From the NCBI GenBank assembly GCA_964345925.1, contig CAYFSP010000005.1, positions 6,816-70,815 of the forward strand: a stretch of DNA of 64,000 nucleotides, written 5' to 3'. Positions 45,146-54,647 of this stretch are shown here, one piece after another; positions within the stretch are counted from its first letter, which is position 1, and every line of letters begins with the position of its first letter. The DNA comes from Miniphocaeibacter sp964345925 (GTDB lineage Bacteria; Bacillota; Clostridia; Tissierellales; Peptoniphilaceae). Under the pieces are notes generated by a model that worked only from the letters and a program-made list of their open reading frames with translations, made no database searches and was not told the DNA's origin. The translations under genes were made by a program, and so were the position numbers.

Positions 45146-46360
45146 ATGCTAAGTAATTACCAAATTGCAAGTTTAGAAAATAAGGAAGATAAAGCATCAT
45201 TAAGTTTTTTAAGTGAGAGAGTAGCAAAACAAACAGTTAACTTTCATGCAAGTTTTGAACAATATGAAGCTACACCACTATTTCGTTTAAAGAATTTAGC
45301 GAAATACTTAGGAGTTAAAGATATATTCTTAAAAGATGAGTCCTATAGATTCGGATTGAATGCTTTTAAAGTATTAGGAGGAAGTTATGCTATAGTAAAA
45401 TATATAGCTAACAAATTAGGTAAGTCTGTTGATGAACTTCCATATGAAGTTTTAATATCAGATGAAATAAGAAGTCAAATAGGAGAATTAACATTTGTAA
45501 CAGCTACGGATGGTAACCACGGTAGAGGAGTAGCGTGGACAGCCAATCAATTAAAGCAAAAAGCTGTTGTTTTTATGCCTAAAGGAAGTACTCAAGAGAG
45601 AGCAGACAATATAAGAGCTGAAAATGCTACCTGTGAAATTCTAGAAGGTAATTATGACGACTGTGTTAGACATGCAAACCAAATGGCTGAAGAAAAAGGT
45701 TGGATAATGGTTCAAGATACAGCATGGGAAGGCTATGAAGATATACCTACATGGATAATGCAAGGATATTTAACTATGGCTTATGAAACATATACACAGT
45801 TAAAACTAGCAGTTGCTAAACCAACACATGTATTTTTACAAGCGGGAGTTGGATCAATGGCATCAGCAGTTACTGGATTCTTCGCTTCTATATATGGAGA
45901 CGATAGACCAGTAGTGACAATTGTAGAACCAAATCAAGCAGACTGTATATTCAGATCAGCACAAGAAGGTGGAATTACTTTTGTTACAGGTTCAATGCCA
46001 ACAATAATGGCGGGACTTGCTTGTGGAGAACCTTGTACAATAGGTTGGGATGTTATTAGATCATATGCTTCACATTTCTTATCAGTACCAGATTCAGTAG
46101 CTGCACATGGAATGAGAATATTAGGAAATCCATTAAAAGGTGATCCAGATATAATATCAGGAGAATCAGGAGCTGTAACTATGGGTGTTGTTTCACAGTT
46201 AATGTATAGAGATGACCTAAAGGAAATCAAGGATGAAATAGGACTTGATGAAAACTCAGTAGTAGTTTGTATAAGTACTGAAGGAAATACAGACGCATTA
46301 AGATACAGACAACTAGTATGGAATGGATTATATCCAAACGATGACAATCTTAAAAAATAA
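45146..46360 (+). CDS. ygeX: Diaminopropionate ammonia-lyase (YgeX)
   Basis: A 404-residue PLP enzyme with Schiff-base lysine in RFGLNAFKVLGG, TDGNHGRGVAW, WEGYEDIPTWIMQGY and ISTEGNTD. It should degrade 2,3-diaminopropionate to pyruvate and ammonia. The ATG at 45146 follows AAAGGATGAAG and gives the usual length; the open frame extends to a TTG at 45074 with no ribosome binding site. First gene of the operon ygeX-ygeW-ygeY-arcC-ygfK-ssnA-permease-hyuA, behind a sigma-A promoter with palindromic sites. In the proposed route it performs the last step, yielding pyruvate for fermentation. Confidence 0.92.
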   Translation: MLSNYQIASLENKEDKASLSFLSERVAKQTVNFHASFEQYEATPLFRLKNLAKYLGVKDIFLKDESYRFGLNAFKVLGGSYAIVKYIANKLGKSVDELPYEVLISDEIRSQIGELTFVTATDGNHGRGVAWTANQLKQKAVVFMPKGSTQERADNIRAENATCEILEGNYDDCVRHANQMAEEKGWIMVQDTAWEGYEDIPTWIMQGYLTMAYETYTQLKLAVAKPTHVFLQAGVGSMASAVTGFFASIYGDDRPVVTIVEPNQADCIFRSAQEGGITFVTGSMPTIMAGLACGEPCTIGWDVIRSYASHFLSVPDSVAAHGMRILGNPLKGDPDIISGESGAVTMGVVSQLMYRDDLKEIKDEIGLDENSVVVCISTEGNTDALRYRQLVWNGLYPNDDNLKK

Positions 46361-46448
46361 TTAACATTGATTTAAGATAAGGGATATACAATAAAATTGA
46401 TTTTTAATTAATTTATAAATAAAAACTAAACTTTAAGGAGAGGGATTA

Positions 46449-47645
46449 ATGAACACTAATTTTAATGAATTGATGGAAACACTAAAAGGCTTAGATTATT
46501 CAAATCTATACCAAGACGATTTCTTTTTAACTTGGGACAAGTCACAAGACGAACTAGAGGCTATATTTACAGTAGCTGACGCTTTAAGATACTTAAGAGA
46601 AAACAACGTAAGTACAAAAATATTTGACTCAGGACTTGGAATTTCTTTATTTAGAGATAACTCAACTAGAACAAGATTTTCTTTCTCATCAGCATGTAAC
46701 TTACTAGGATTAGAAATTCAAGATTTAGACGAAGGAAAATCACAAATAGCACATGGTGAAACAGTAAAAGAAACTTCAAACATGATTTCTTTCATGGCTG
46801 ATATCATTGGTATTAGAGATGACATGTATATAGGTAAAGGTCATAAGTATATGACAGATGTATCAAGCTACGTTAAAGAAGGATATGACGATGGCGTTTT
46901 AGAACAAAGACCAACTATTGTTAACTTACAATGTGATATTGACCATCCAACTCAAGCAATGTCAGACATGTTACACATAATTCATGAATTTGGTGGAATC
47001 GAAAACTTAAAAGGTAAAAAAATAGCTATGACTTGGGCTTATTCACCTTCATATGGTAAGCCATTATCAGTTCCTCAAGGAATTGCTGGTTTAATGACTA
47101 GATTCGGTATGGAAGTTGTTTTAGCACATCCAGAAGGATACGAAATAATGCCAGAAGTTGAAGAAATTGCAAAAGCTAATGCTGAAAAATACGGTGGAAA
47201 ATTCACTAAAACTAATTCAATGGAAGAAGCTTTCAAAGATGCTGATATAGTATATCCAAAGAGCTGGGCACCATTTGCAGCAATGGAAAAAAGAACTATT
47301 CTTTACGGAGAAGGAGACCAAGCAGGTATAGACGCATTAGAGCAAGACTTATTAAAGCAAAATGCTGACCACACTGACTGGGCTTGTACAGAAGATATGA
47401 TGAAATTAACTAAAGATGGTAAAGCATTATACATGCACTGTCTACCAGCTGATATCACTGGCTTAAGCTGTGAATTAGGTGAAGTTGATGAATCGGTATT
47501 TGATAGATACAGAATTCCTCTATACAAAGAAGCAAGCTACAAACCATATATAATTGCAGCTATGATGTTCATGCAAAAAGTTAAGAATCCAGAAGAAATG
47601 TTACAAAAATTATTGGATCAAAACAAAGCAAGATTAGCTAGATAA
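46449..47645 (+). CDS. ygeW: Knotted carbamoyltransferase YgeW
   Basis: A 398-residue member of the aspartate/ornithine transcarbamylase superfamily. The carbamoyl-phosphate motif is FRDNSTRTRF and the second signature is HCLPADI. The extra length and overall similarity place it in the YgeW group, whose substrate differs from aspartate and ornithine. Run backwards it would phosphorolyse a ureido (carbamoyl-amino) intermediate to carbamoyl phosphate, feeding the carbamate kinase two genes downstream. Codons ending in C (AAC, GAC, TTC) are more frequent here than in the regulators, suggesting strong expression. AAGGAGAGG precedes the ATG. Confidence 0.92.
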   Translation: MNTNFNELMETLKGLDYSNLYQDDFFLTWDKSQDELEAIFTVADALRYLRENNVSTKIFDSGLGISLFRDNSTRTRFSFSSACNLLGLEIQDLDEGKSQIAHGETVKETSNMISFMADIIGIRDDMYIGKGHKYMTDVSSYVKEGYDDGVLEQRPTIVNLQCDIDHPTQAMSDMLHIIHEFGGIENLKGKKIAMTWAYSPSYGKPLSVPQGIAGLMTRFGMEVVLAHPEGYEIMPEVEEIAKANAEKYGGKFTKTNSMEEAFKDADIVYPKSWAPFAAMEKRTILYGEGDQAGIDALEQDLLKQNADHTDWACTEDMMKLTKDGKALYMHCLPADITGLSCELGEVDESVFDRYRIPLYKEASYKPYIIAAMMFMQKVKNPEEMLQKLLDQNKARLAR

Positions 47646-47700
47646 TTCTAGTAGATATTAATAGATAATATATTTAAATTTATAAGGGGGAAAATAAATA

Positions 47701-49029
47701 ATGGCATTAGATTTTGATAAAATTAAAGCAGCAGCAGAAGGTTACTCAGCAGATATGAATAAATTCCTTAGAGACTTAATTGCTCTTCCAGGCGAAAGTT
47801 GTGAAGAAGGTCCTAAGGCTAAAAGAATCAAAGAAGAAATGGAAAAAGTTGGATTCAACAAAGCTTGGATTGATAAACAAGGTAACGTACTTGGTGAAAT
47901 GGGAACTGGTAAAAGCCTTATAGCTTTTGATGCTCATATTGATACAGTAGGTATCGGTAATAGAGATAACTGGGACTTTGATCCATATGAAGGATTTGAA
48001 AAAGACGGCGTAATCGGTGGTAGAGGTGGTTCTGACCAATTAGGTGGAATCGTATCAGGAGTTTACGGTGCAAAAATCATGAAAGATTTAGATTTACTTT
48101 CAGATGAGTATACAGCTTTAGTAGTTGGATCAGTTCAAGAAGAAGACTGTGACGGTAACTGCTGGTTATACATGATAGAGCAAGAAAACATTAAGCCTGA
48201 ATTCGTTGTTTCTACAGAGCCAACTGATGGTGGTATCTATAGAGGACATAGAGGAAGAATGGAAATAAGAGTAGACATTGAAGGAGTTTCATGTCACGGT
48301 TCTGCTCCAGAAAGAGGAGACAATGCTATTTACAAAATGGCAGAACTTCTTAAAGAAATCGAACAATTAAACGAAAATGATGCTGCTGATTCAACAGAAA
48401 TCAAAGGCTTAGTTAAAATGTTAGATGAGAAATACAACCCAGAGTGGAAAGAAGCTAACTTCTTAGGAAGAGGAACTGTAACTACTTCACAAATCTTCTA
48501 TACTTCACCTTCAAGATGTGCTGTAGCTGACTCATGTTCAGTATCACTTGACAGAAGAATGACAGCTGGTGAAACTTGGGAATCATGTATAGCTGAAATA
48601 GAAGCTCTTCCAGCAGCTAAAAAGCATAATGCAAAAGTTTCTATGTATAAATACAGTAGACCATCATGGACTGGTTTATCATATGAGCAAGATTGTTACT
48701 TCCCAACTTGGTGGATTCCAGAAACTCACCCAGTTACAGTAGCTTTAGACCAAGCTCATAAGAGTTTATACGGAGACAAGAGAGTTGCTCCTAACGATGA
48801 AAAAGAAATAGCTAAGAGAGCAGCTAGACCATTAGTTGACAAATGGACATTCTCTACAAATGGTGTTGCTACAATGGGTAGACACAATATACCTACAATC
48901 GGTTTTGGACCTGGTGCAGAAGATCAAGCACATGCTCCTAACGAAGTTACTTGGTCACAAGATTTAGTTGTAAACGCAGCAGTTTATGCAGCTTTACCAA
49001 CAATCTATGTTGAAAACAAAAACAAGTAA
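47701..49029 (+). CDS. ygeY: YgeY-type M20 metallohydrolase
   Basis: A 442-residue M20-family amidohydrolase/peptidase. Metal ligands are visible in FDAHIDTVG, GRGGSDQLGG, VQEEDCDG and the C-terminal EDQAHAPNE; the CHGSAPERGDN loop belongs to the dimerisation domain. In E. coli ygeY sits in the same ygeW-X-Y order group. Proposed role: hydrolysis of a carbamoyl or amide bond in a ureido-amino acid on the way to 2,3-diaminopropionate. Codon use is biased as in ygeW. A terminator-like hairpin follows. Confidence 0.9.
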   Translation: MALDFDKIKAAAEGYSADMNKFLRDLIALPGESCEEGPKAKRIKEEMEKVGFNKAWIDKQGNVLGEMGTGKSLIAFDAHIDTVGIGNRDNWDFDPYEGFEKDGVIGGRGGSDQLGGIVSGVYGAKIMKDLDLLSDEYTALVVGSVQEEDCDGNCWLYMIEQENIKPEFVVSTEPTDGGIYRGHRGRMEIRVDIEGVSCHGSAPERGDNAIYKMAELLKEIEQLNENDAADSTEIKGLVKMLDEKYNPEWKEANFLGRGTVTTSQIFYTSPSRCAVADSCSVSLDRRMTAGETWESCIAEIEALPAAKKHNAKVSMYKYSRPSWTGLSYEQDCYFPTWWIPETHPVTVALDQAHKSLYGDKRVAPNDEKEIAKRAARPLVDKWTFSTNGVATMGRHNIPTIGFGPGAEDQAHAPNEVTWSQDLVVNAAVYAALPTIYVENKNK

Positions 49030-49057
49030 TTAGGTATTAAAATAAATTAAAATTTAA

Positions 49058-49103
49058 AAACTGAATATATCCTATAAGGGGTATATTCAGTTTACTTTTT
49101 TTT
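49058..49103 (+). terminator. Internal terminator/attenuator between ygeY and arcC
   Basis: A 12-bp stem (49058-49069 with 49082-49093) followed by an eight-T run. It would reduce transcription of the downstream genes relative to ygeX-ygeW-ygeY, in line with the stronger codon bias of the upstream genes. Confidence 0.75.
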
Positions 49104-49114
49104 AGGAGGACTAA

Positions 49115-50047
49115 ATGGGAAATAGAGTAGTATTAGCTTTAGGTGGTAATGCATTAGGTGATGACTTAGTAAGCCAAATGGAAGCTGTTAAGAAAACATC
49201 AGTAGCAATAGCCGATTTAATAGAAGCTGGTAATGAAGTGGTTATAGCTCATGGTAATGGACCACAAGTTGGGATGATAAATAACGCTTTTACAGAATAT
49301 GGGAAAATGGATCCTAAATATCCATATATGCCATTATCAATGTGTGTAGCAATGAGTCAAGCTTACATAGGTTATGATTTACAAAATGCTTTAAGAGAAG
49401 AATTGCTAAACAGAGGAATTAATAAAACGATTGCATCAGTAATAACTCAAGTTGTTGTTGATGAAAACGATCCAGCATTTTCAAATCCTACTAAGCCAAT
49501 TGGACCATTCATGACTGAATTAGAGGCTGAAGAAGCTACTAAGAGAGGAATGATTGTAAAAGAGGATTCAGGTAGAGGTTATAGAAGGGTAGTTGCATCA
49601 CCGAAACCTGTTAAAATAGTTGAAATAGATACAATAAAATCTATTTTAGATGCTGGTAATGTTGTTATTGCTTGTGGTGGTGGTGGTATACCAGTAATAG
49701 AAGAAGGAAATAGTTTAAGAGGAATTGGTGCAGTTATCGATAAGGATTTCGCTAGTTGTGTAATGGCAGAACAAGTGGAAGCAGATAACTTCATAGTATT
49801 AACAGCTGTAGAGAAAGTTGCAGTTAAATTTGGTACACCTGATCAAGAGTGGTTATCTTCAATGAATATAGAAGAAGCTAATGTTCATATTGGAAATAAC
49901 GAATTTGCACCAGGATCAATGTTACCAAAGGTAGAAGCAGCTATGCAATTTGCTGAATCAAAAGATGGAAGAAAATCTTTAATCACATCTTTAGAAAAAG
50001 CACAAGAAGGTCTTGAAGGTAAGACTGGAACTTGGATTACTAAGTAG
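49115..50047 (+). CDS. arcC: Carbamate kinase (ArcC/YqeA)
   Basis: A 310-residue amino-acid-kinase-fold protein: VVLALGGNALG at the N terminus, IAHGNGPQVGM, and ACGGGGIPV near residue 190 are the carbamate kinase signatures. It makes ATP, CO2 and ammonia from carbamoyl phosphate and ADP. In this operon it would recover energy from the carbamoyl phosphate released by YgeW, as YqeA in E. coli. No arginine deiminase gene is nearby. AGGAGG precedes the ATG. Confidence 0.95.
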   Translation: MGNRVVLALGGNALGDDLVSQMEAVKKTSVAIADLIEAGNEVVIAHGNGPQVGMINNAFTEYGKMDPKYPYMPLSMCVAMSQAYIGYDLQNALREELLNRGINKTIASVITQVVVDENDPAFSNPTKPIGPFMTELEAEEATKRGMIVKEDSGRGYRRVVASPKPVKIVEIDTIKSILDAGNVVIACGGGGIPVIEEGNSLRGIGAVIDKDFASCVMAEQVEADNFIVLTAVEKVAVKFGTPDQEWLSSMNIEEANVHIGNNEFAPGSMLPKVEAAMQFAESKDGRKSLITSLEKAQEGLEGKTGTWITK

Positions 50048-50072
50048 TCAAAAAAATTAGGGGGAAATTTTA

Positions 50073-53000
50073 ATGAGTGAATTCATGAGACCTATACCAT
50101 TTAAAGAAATAATGGAATGGTGTTTAGAGGAGTATAAGAATCAAGAAACAATTTTTGGTATTCATAAGGACAAATTTTACAAGAATGAAAGTGGTAGTTA
50201 TATCACAACTGTTTTAGGAGATAAGATGGGTTCAGCTGTTGGTCCAGCTGCAGGTCCTCAATCACAATTAACACAAAATATAATAGCATCATATTTAACA
50301 GGTGCAAGATTTATGGAAATCAAGACTGTCCAAATTATGGATGGAGAAGAAATCCAAAATGCTGTTGCAAGACCATGTATATTTGCAGAAGATGAGTGTT
50401 ATAACTGTGAGTGGTCAACAGAATTAACAGTTCAACAAGCTTTCGAAGAATATACAAAAGCATATTTTGCTATTCAAGTTTTAGCAAAAGAGCTTGGATT
50501 AGCTGACTATAAAGACTTTGCATACAATATGTCAGTAGGTTATGACTTAGCTGGAATAAAATCCGAAAAAGTTGATGGCTACATAGAAGGATTAAAAGAT
50601 GCATCTAACACTGCAATATTTAAAGAGTGTAAAGACTATCTTAATGCTAATATAGATAAATTCAACAAATTCAACAAAGAAGATGTTGAAGCTATTTCTC
50701 CAAATATCTGTAGATCAATTACATTATCGACTTTACATGGTTGTCCAGCAGATGAAATAGAAAAAATAGCTCATTACCTATTAACGGAAAAACATTTAAA
50801 TACATTTGTTAAATGTAATCCAACTATGTTAGGTTATGACTATGTTAGAAATACATTAGACAGTATGGGATTTGACTATATTTCATTTACAGATCACCAC
50901 TTCAAAAATGACTTACAGTATGAAGATGCAATAGTTATGTTCAAAAAATTAACTGCAACTGCAAAAGAAGAAGGATTGGCATTTGGTCTTAAGATTACAA
51001 ATACTTGTCCAGTTGATACAAAGAGAAATGAACTTCCATCAGAAGAAATGTACATGTCAGGAAGATCATTATATCCATTATCAATAAGTTTAGCTGCTAA
51101 ATTATCTAATGAATTTGATGGTAAATTACCTATATCATATTCAGGTGGAGCAGATGGACTTAATATTAGAGAATTGTTTAAAACTGGAATCCAACCTATA
51201 ACAGTTGCTACAACTATATTAAAACCAGGTGGATACCCAAGATTTAATCAATTAGCTAAAGAGACAGAAGACTTATTAACACCAGAGTTCAAGGGAATAG
51301 ACGCAGCAGCATTAGCTAAATATGCTGAGGAAGTTAAAGTTGACCCTGTAAACAATAAATTATACAGAGATAAAGTAGCTTCAAGAAAAACTGAAAAAGA
51401 ATTATCGTTAGTTGATTGTTTCCAAGCTCCATGTAAAGATGGTGGTTGTCCAATTAACCAACAAATTCCAGAATACTTAAAATTAGTATCTGAAGGAAGA
51501 TATGAAGAAGCTATAAAAGTAATTGCTAATGACAATACTGCTCCTACTATATTAGGACAAATTTGTAGTCATCACTGTCAAGAGTACTGTACAAGAGTTG
51601 ACTATGAAAAATCAGTTAAGATTAGAGATATGAAGTTAATAGCTGCAGATAATGCACAAGAAAAATTAATAAGCGAAATTAAAAAATCTGAAATTAAATC
51701 AGATAAAAAAGTAGCTGTTATAGGTGCAGGTCCAGCAGGTATTGCAGCAGCATCATACTTAAGAAGAAATGGTATGGAAGTTGTTGTATTTGAAAAATTA
51801 GCTAAACCATATGGTATTATTAGCCATGTTATTCCAGAGTTTAGAATATCTGATGATCAAATAAATAGAGACTTTAGAATAGCTGAAGCTCAAGGAGTTG
51901 AATTCAAATTCAATACTGAGGTTACAGAAAGCTATGACGAATTAAAGAAAGACTATGACTATATTGTAGTTGCTACAGGTGCTTGGAAAAATGGTAACGC
52001 TCCAGTTAAAGAAGGTGCTGACAAGACAACAGACGCTCTTGATTTCCTATGGAAGACAAGAATGGAAGGTGGCATGGACTTAGGTAAGAGAGTTGCAGTA
52101 GTTGGAGCAGGAGATGTTGCAATGGACTGTGCTAGATTATCTAAAATGCAACCAGGAGTAGAAGAAGTTGTTTTAGTATATAGAAGAACTGAAAGCTACA
52201 TGCCAGCAACACAAGATGAAGTTAATAGCGTTAAAGCTGACAATATTCCAATAATGGAATTAACAGCTCCAGTAAGCTATGATGGAAAAATATTAAAATG
52301 TGAAAAAATGGAATTAGGCGACTGGGATGCATCAGGTAGAAAAGCTGTTATAGGAACAGGTGAGTTCTTAGAATTAGAATTTGATACTGTAATAGGTGCT
52401 ACAGGAGCTAAAGTGGATACATCAGCATTTGAAGCTAACGGATTGAACTTAGATGGTAGAGGAAGAGTTAAAGTACTTGAGTCCAGAGAATCAAGTGTAG
52501 AAAATGTTTATGTTGTAGGAGACTGTAAAGCAGGAGCTTCAACTATAGTTAAAGGTATGGCAGATGCTAAATTCGCAGCTATAGATATACTTGCTAAATC
52601 AGGACTTACTAATGACTTCTCATCATTTAAATATGACGAAGAAGATAGTGTAATCTACAATAGAAGAGGAGTTCTTCAAAGACCATTAGAAGGAAAAGAA
52701 GAAGGATCTCGTTGTTTAAAATGTGATCAAATCTGTGAAATCTGTACAGAAGTTTGCCCTAACAGAGCAAATGTTTCAATAGAAATAGACGGATTCGAAA
52801 CAGCTCACCAAATAGTTCATATTGATGGAATGTGTAACGAATGTGGTAACTGTGCAGTATTCTGTCCATCAGCTGGAAGACCATACAAAGATAAAATCAC
52901 TGTATTCTGGACTGAAGCAGACTTTATAGATTCAACTAATGTTGGATTCTTAAAAATAGACGAAAATAAATTTAAAGTTAGAATTGAAAATGGAAATATT

Positions 53001-53111
53001 GTTGAGCATACATTAGGACAAAATAATATTTCAGAAACATTAGCTAAATTCTTAGACACTTTATTAAAAAATTACGAGTACTACTGGGCACCAACAGGAG
53101 TTGTAAAGTAA
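50073..53111 (+). CDS. ygfK: YgfK-type Fe-S flavoprotein oxidoreductase
   Basis: 1012 residues. The N-terminal half (about 1-430) is a dihydroorotate-dehydrogenase-like barrel. The C-terminal half resembles glutamate synthase small subunit: cysteine cluster APCKDGGCPINQQ and CSHHCQEYC (two Fe-S sites), FAD motif IGAGPAGIAAASYL, NADPH motif VGAGDVAMDCAR, and two ferredoxin-type sites CLKCDQICEICTEVCP and CNECGNCAVFCP. Although once annotated as a selenate reductase subunit, in purine clusters it is the likely reductase of the purine-derived ring, moving electrons from NAD(P)H over flavins and Fe-S centres. GGGGGAAAT precedes the start. Confidence 0.9.
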   Translation: MSEFMRPIPFKEIMEWCLEEYKNQETIFGIHKDKFYKNESGSYITTVLGDKMGSAVGPAAGPQSQLTQNIIASYLTGARFMEIKTVQIMDGEEIQNAVARPCIFAEDECYNCEWSTELTVQQAFEEYTKAYFAIQVLAKELGLADYKDFAYNMSVGYDLAGIKSEKVDGYIEGLKDASNTAIFKECKDYLNANIDKFNKFNKEDVEAISPNICRSITLSTLHGCPADEIEKIAHYLLTEKHLNTFVKCNPTMLGYDYVRNTLDSMGFDYISFTDHHFKNDLQYEDAIVMFKKLTATAKEEGLAFGLKITNTCPVDTKRNELPSEEMYMSGRSLYPLSISLAAKLSNEFDGKLPISYSGGADGLNIRELFKTGIQPITVATTILKPGGYPRFNQLAKETEDLLTPEFKGIDAAALAKYAEEVKVDPVNNKLYRDKVASRKTEKELSLVDCFQAPCKDGGCPINQQIPEYLKLVSEGRYEEAIKVIANDNTAPTILGQICSHHCQEYCTRVDYEKSVKIRDMKLIAADNAQEKLISEIKKSEIKSDKKVAVIGAGPAGIAAASYLRRNGMEVVVFEKLAKPYGIISHVIPEFRISDDQINRDFRIAEAQGVEFKFNTEVTESYDELKKDYDYIVVATGAWKNGNAPVKEGADKTTDALDFLWKTRMEGGMDLGKRVAVVGAGDVAMDCARLSKMQPGVEEVVLVYRRTESYMPATQDEVNSVKADNIPIMELTAPVSYDGKILKCEKMELGDWDASGRKAVIGTGEFLELEFDTVIGATGAKVDTSAFEANGLNLDGRGRVKVLESRESSVENVYVVGDCKAGASTIVKGMADAKFAAIDILAKSGLTNDFSSFKYDEEDSVIYNRRGVLQRPLEGKEEGSRCLKCDQICEICTEVCPNRANVSIEIDGFETAHQIVHIDGMCNECGNCAVFCPSAGRPYKDKITVFWTEADFIDSTNVGFLKIDENKFKVRIENGNIVEHTLGQNNISETLAKFLDTLLKNYEYYWAPTGVVK

Positions 53112-53119
53112 ATTAAAAA

Positions 53120-53155
53120 CTTAAAGGGAGATGGATATATCCATTTTCCTTTAAG
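53120..53155 (+). other. Two-tier hairpin between ygfK and ssnA
   Basis: An outer 8-bp stem (53120-53127 with 53148-53155) encloses a perfect 14-bp palindrome ATGGATATATCCAT (53131-53144). There is no T-run on the coding strand, so an mRNA-stabilising or processing element is more likely than a terminator. Confidence 0.55.
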
Positions 53156-53185
53156 AAAAATTACTATAAAAAGGAGAATAAACCA

Positions 53186-54511
53186 ATGATTATAGGTAAT
53201 GGTAGATTAATTGCTAATGACGCTGAAAACAATTTTTATGACTGTGGCGCGGTTTATATTAAAGACAATATTATAGAAGATATAGGTAATTTTGAAGATA
53301 TTAAAGCAAAATATCCAAATGAAGAAGTAGTAGACGTTCAAGGCAAAGTAATAATGCCAGGAATGATCTGTGCTCACTCCCATATATATAGTGCATATGG
53401 AAGAGGAATGGCACCAAGTTTGCCAATAACTGATTTCTATACAGTACTTGAAAACCAATGGTGGAGATTAGATAAATTACTTACTACAGAAGACGTTAAG
53501 CTTAATGCTTATGCTACTTATATAGAGTCAATTAGAAATGGTGTTACAACTTTAATTGACCATCATGCTGGTCCAAATTCAGTAGAAGGTTCATTATTTA
53601 CAATAAGAGAAGCTGCTTTAGAGACTGGAATGAGAACATCATTATGTTATGAAGTAACAGATAGAGATGGAATTGAAATAGCTGAAAAAGGAATCAAAGA
53701 AAACGTTGACTTTATAAAAGCTTGTCAAAAAGATGACTATGGTGACATGGTAAAAGGTTTATTTGGACTTCATGCTTCATTTACTGTTTCAGATGATACT
53801 CTTTATAAATCAAGAGAAGCTATGGAAGGCGTTTATGATGGATATCATGTACACGTTGCAGAAGGAATTGAAGACCAATACGAATGTTTAGAAAAACATG
53901 GTAAAAGAGTTGTTAATAGACTTCATGATTTCGATATGTTAGGACCTAACACATTAGCTGTTCACTGTGCTCATGTTAGCCAAGCAGAAATGGATATAAT
54001 TAAACACACTAACACAAAAGTTGTTACTAATCCAGAATCAAATATGAACAATGCTATAGGTGCACCTCCAACTATTAAGATGATGGAAGAAGGAATAGTA
54101 GTTGGTTTAGGTACAGATGCATATACTAATGATATGTTTGAATCAATGAAGGTTGCTAATATTTTACAATCACATAATGTTTGTAAACCTGGAGTTGGAT
54201 TTATGCCTGCTATAGAAGCACAATTTAAAAACAACCCAATAATATTAGAACAATATTATAATAAACCAGTTGGTAAATTAGAAAAAGGAGCATATGCTGA
54301 CTTAATCACATTAGATTATTTCCCACATACTCCAATGAATGCTAATAACTGGTATGGTCATTCATTATTTGGATTTACTGGAAGACTTGTTATAGACAAT
54401 ATGATTAACGGTAAATTCGTAATGAAAAATAGAAAAATACAAAATCTAGACGTTGATGCAATTCATGCAAGATCTGCAGAGAGAGCAACAGAAGTTTGGA
54501 AGCATATGTAA
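53186..54511 (+). CDS. ssnA: SsnA-type amidohydrolase
   Basis: A 441-residue amidohydrolase-superfamily enzyme. Metal ligands appear in CAHSHIY, HVAEG, VHCAHV and GTDAYTNDM; the composite fold has N- and C-terminal beta-sandwich pieces. It belongs to the SsnA group, related to guanine deaminase and other aminohydrolases, and sits next to ygfK as in E. coli. Likely role: hydrolytic opening of a ring in the reduced purine. AAAAGGAGAA precedes the ATG. Confidence 0.9.
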   Translation: MIIGNGRLIANDAENNFYDCGAVYIKDNIIEDIGNFEDIKAKYPNEEVVDVQGKVIMPGMICAHSHIYSAYGRGMAPSLPITDFYTVLENQWWRLDKLLTTEDVKLNAYATYIESIRNGVTTLIDHHAGPNSVEGSLFTIREAALETGMRTSLCYEVTDRDGIEIAEKGIKENVDFIKACQKDDYGDMVKGLFGLHASFTVSDDTLYKSREAMEGVYDGYHVHVAEGIEDQYECLEKHGKRVVNRLHDFDMLGPNTLAVHCAHVSQAEMDIIKHTNTKVVTNPESNMNNAIGAPPTIKMMEEGIVVGLGTDAYTNDMFESMKVANILQSHNVCKPGVGFMPAIEAQFKNNPIILEQYYNKPVGKLEKGAYADLITLDYFPHTPMNANNWYGHSLFGFTGRLVIDNMINGKFVMKNRKIQNLDVDAIHARSAERATEVWKHM

Positions 54512-54647
54512 ACTAAACAGATAGGAAGTTTTAAACTTCCTATCTGTTATATTTTAGAGTCTATAATTACATATTTTAATGGCATTATATTTATATCGTA
54601 CTATATTAAAATTATTAAATGTAATTATGTAATACAGGGGGATAATT

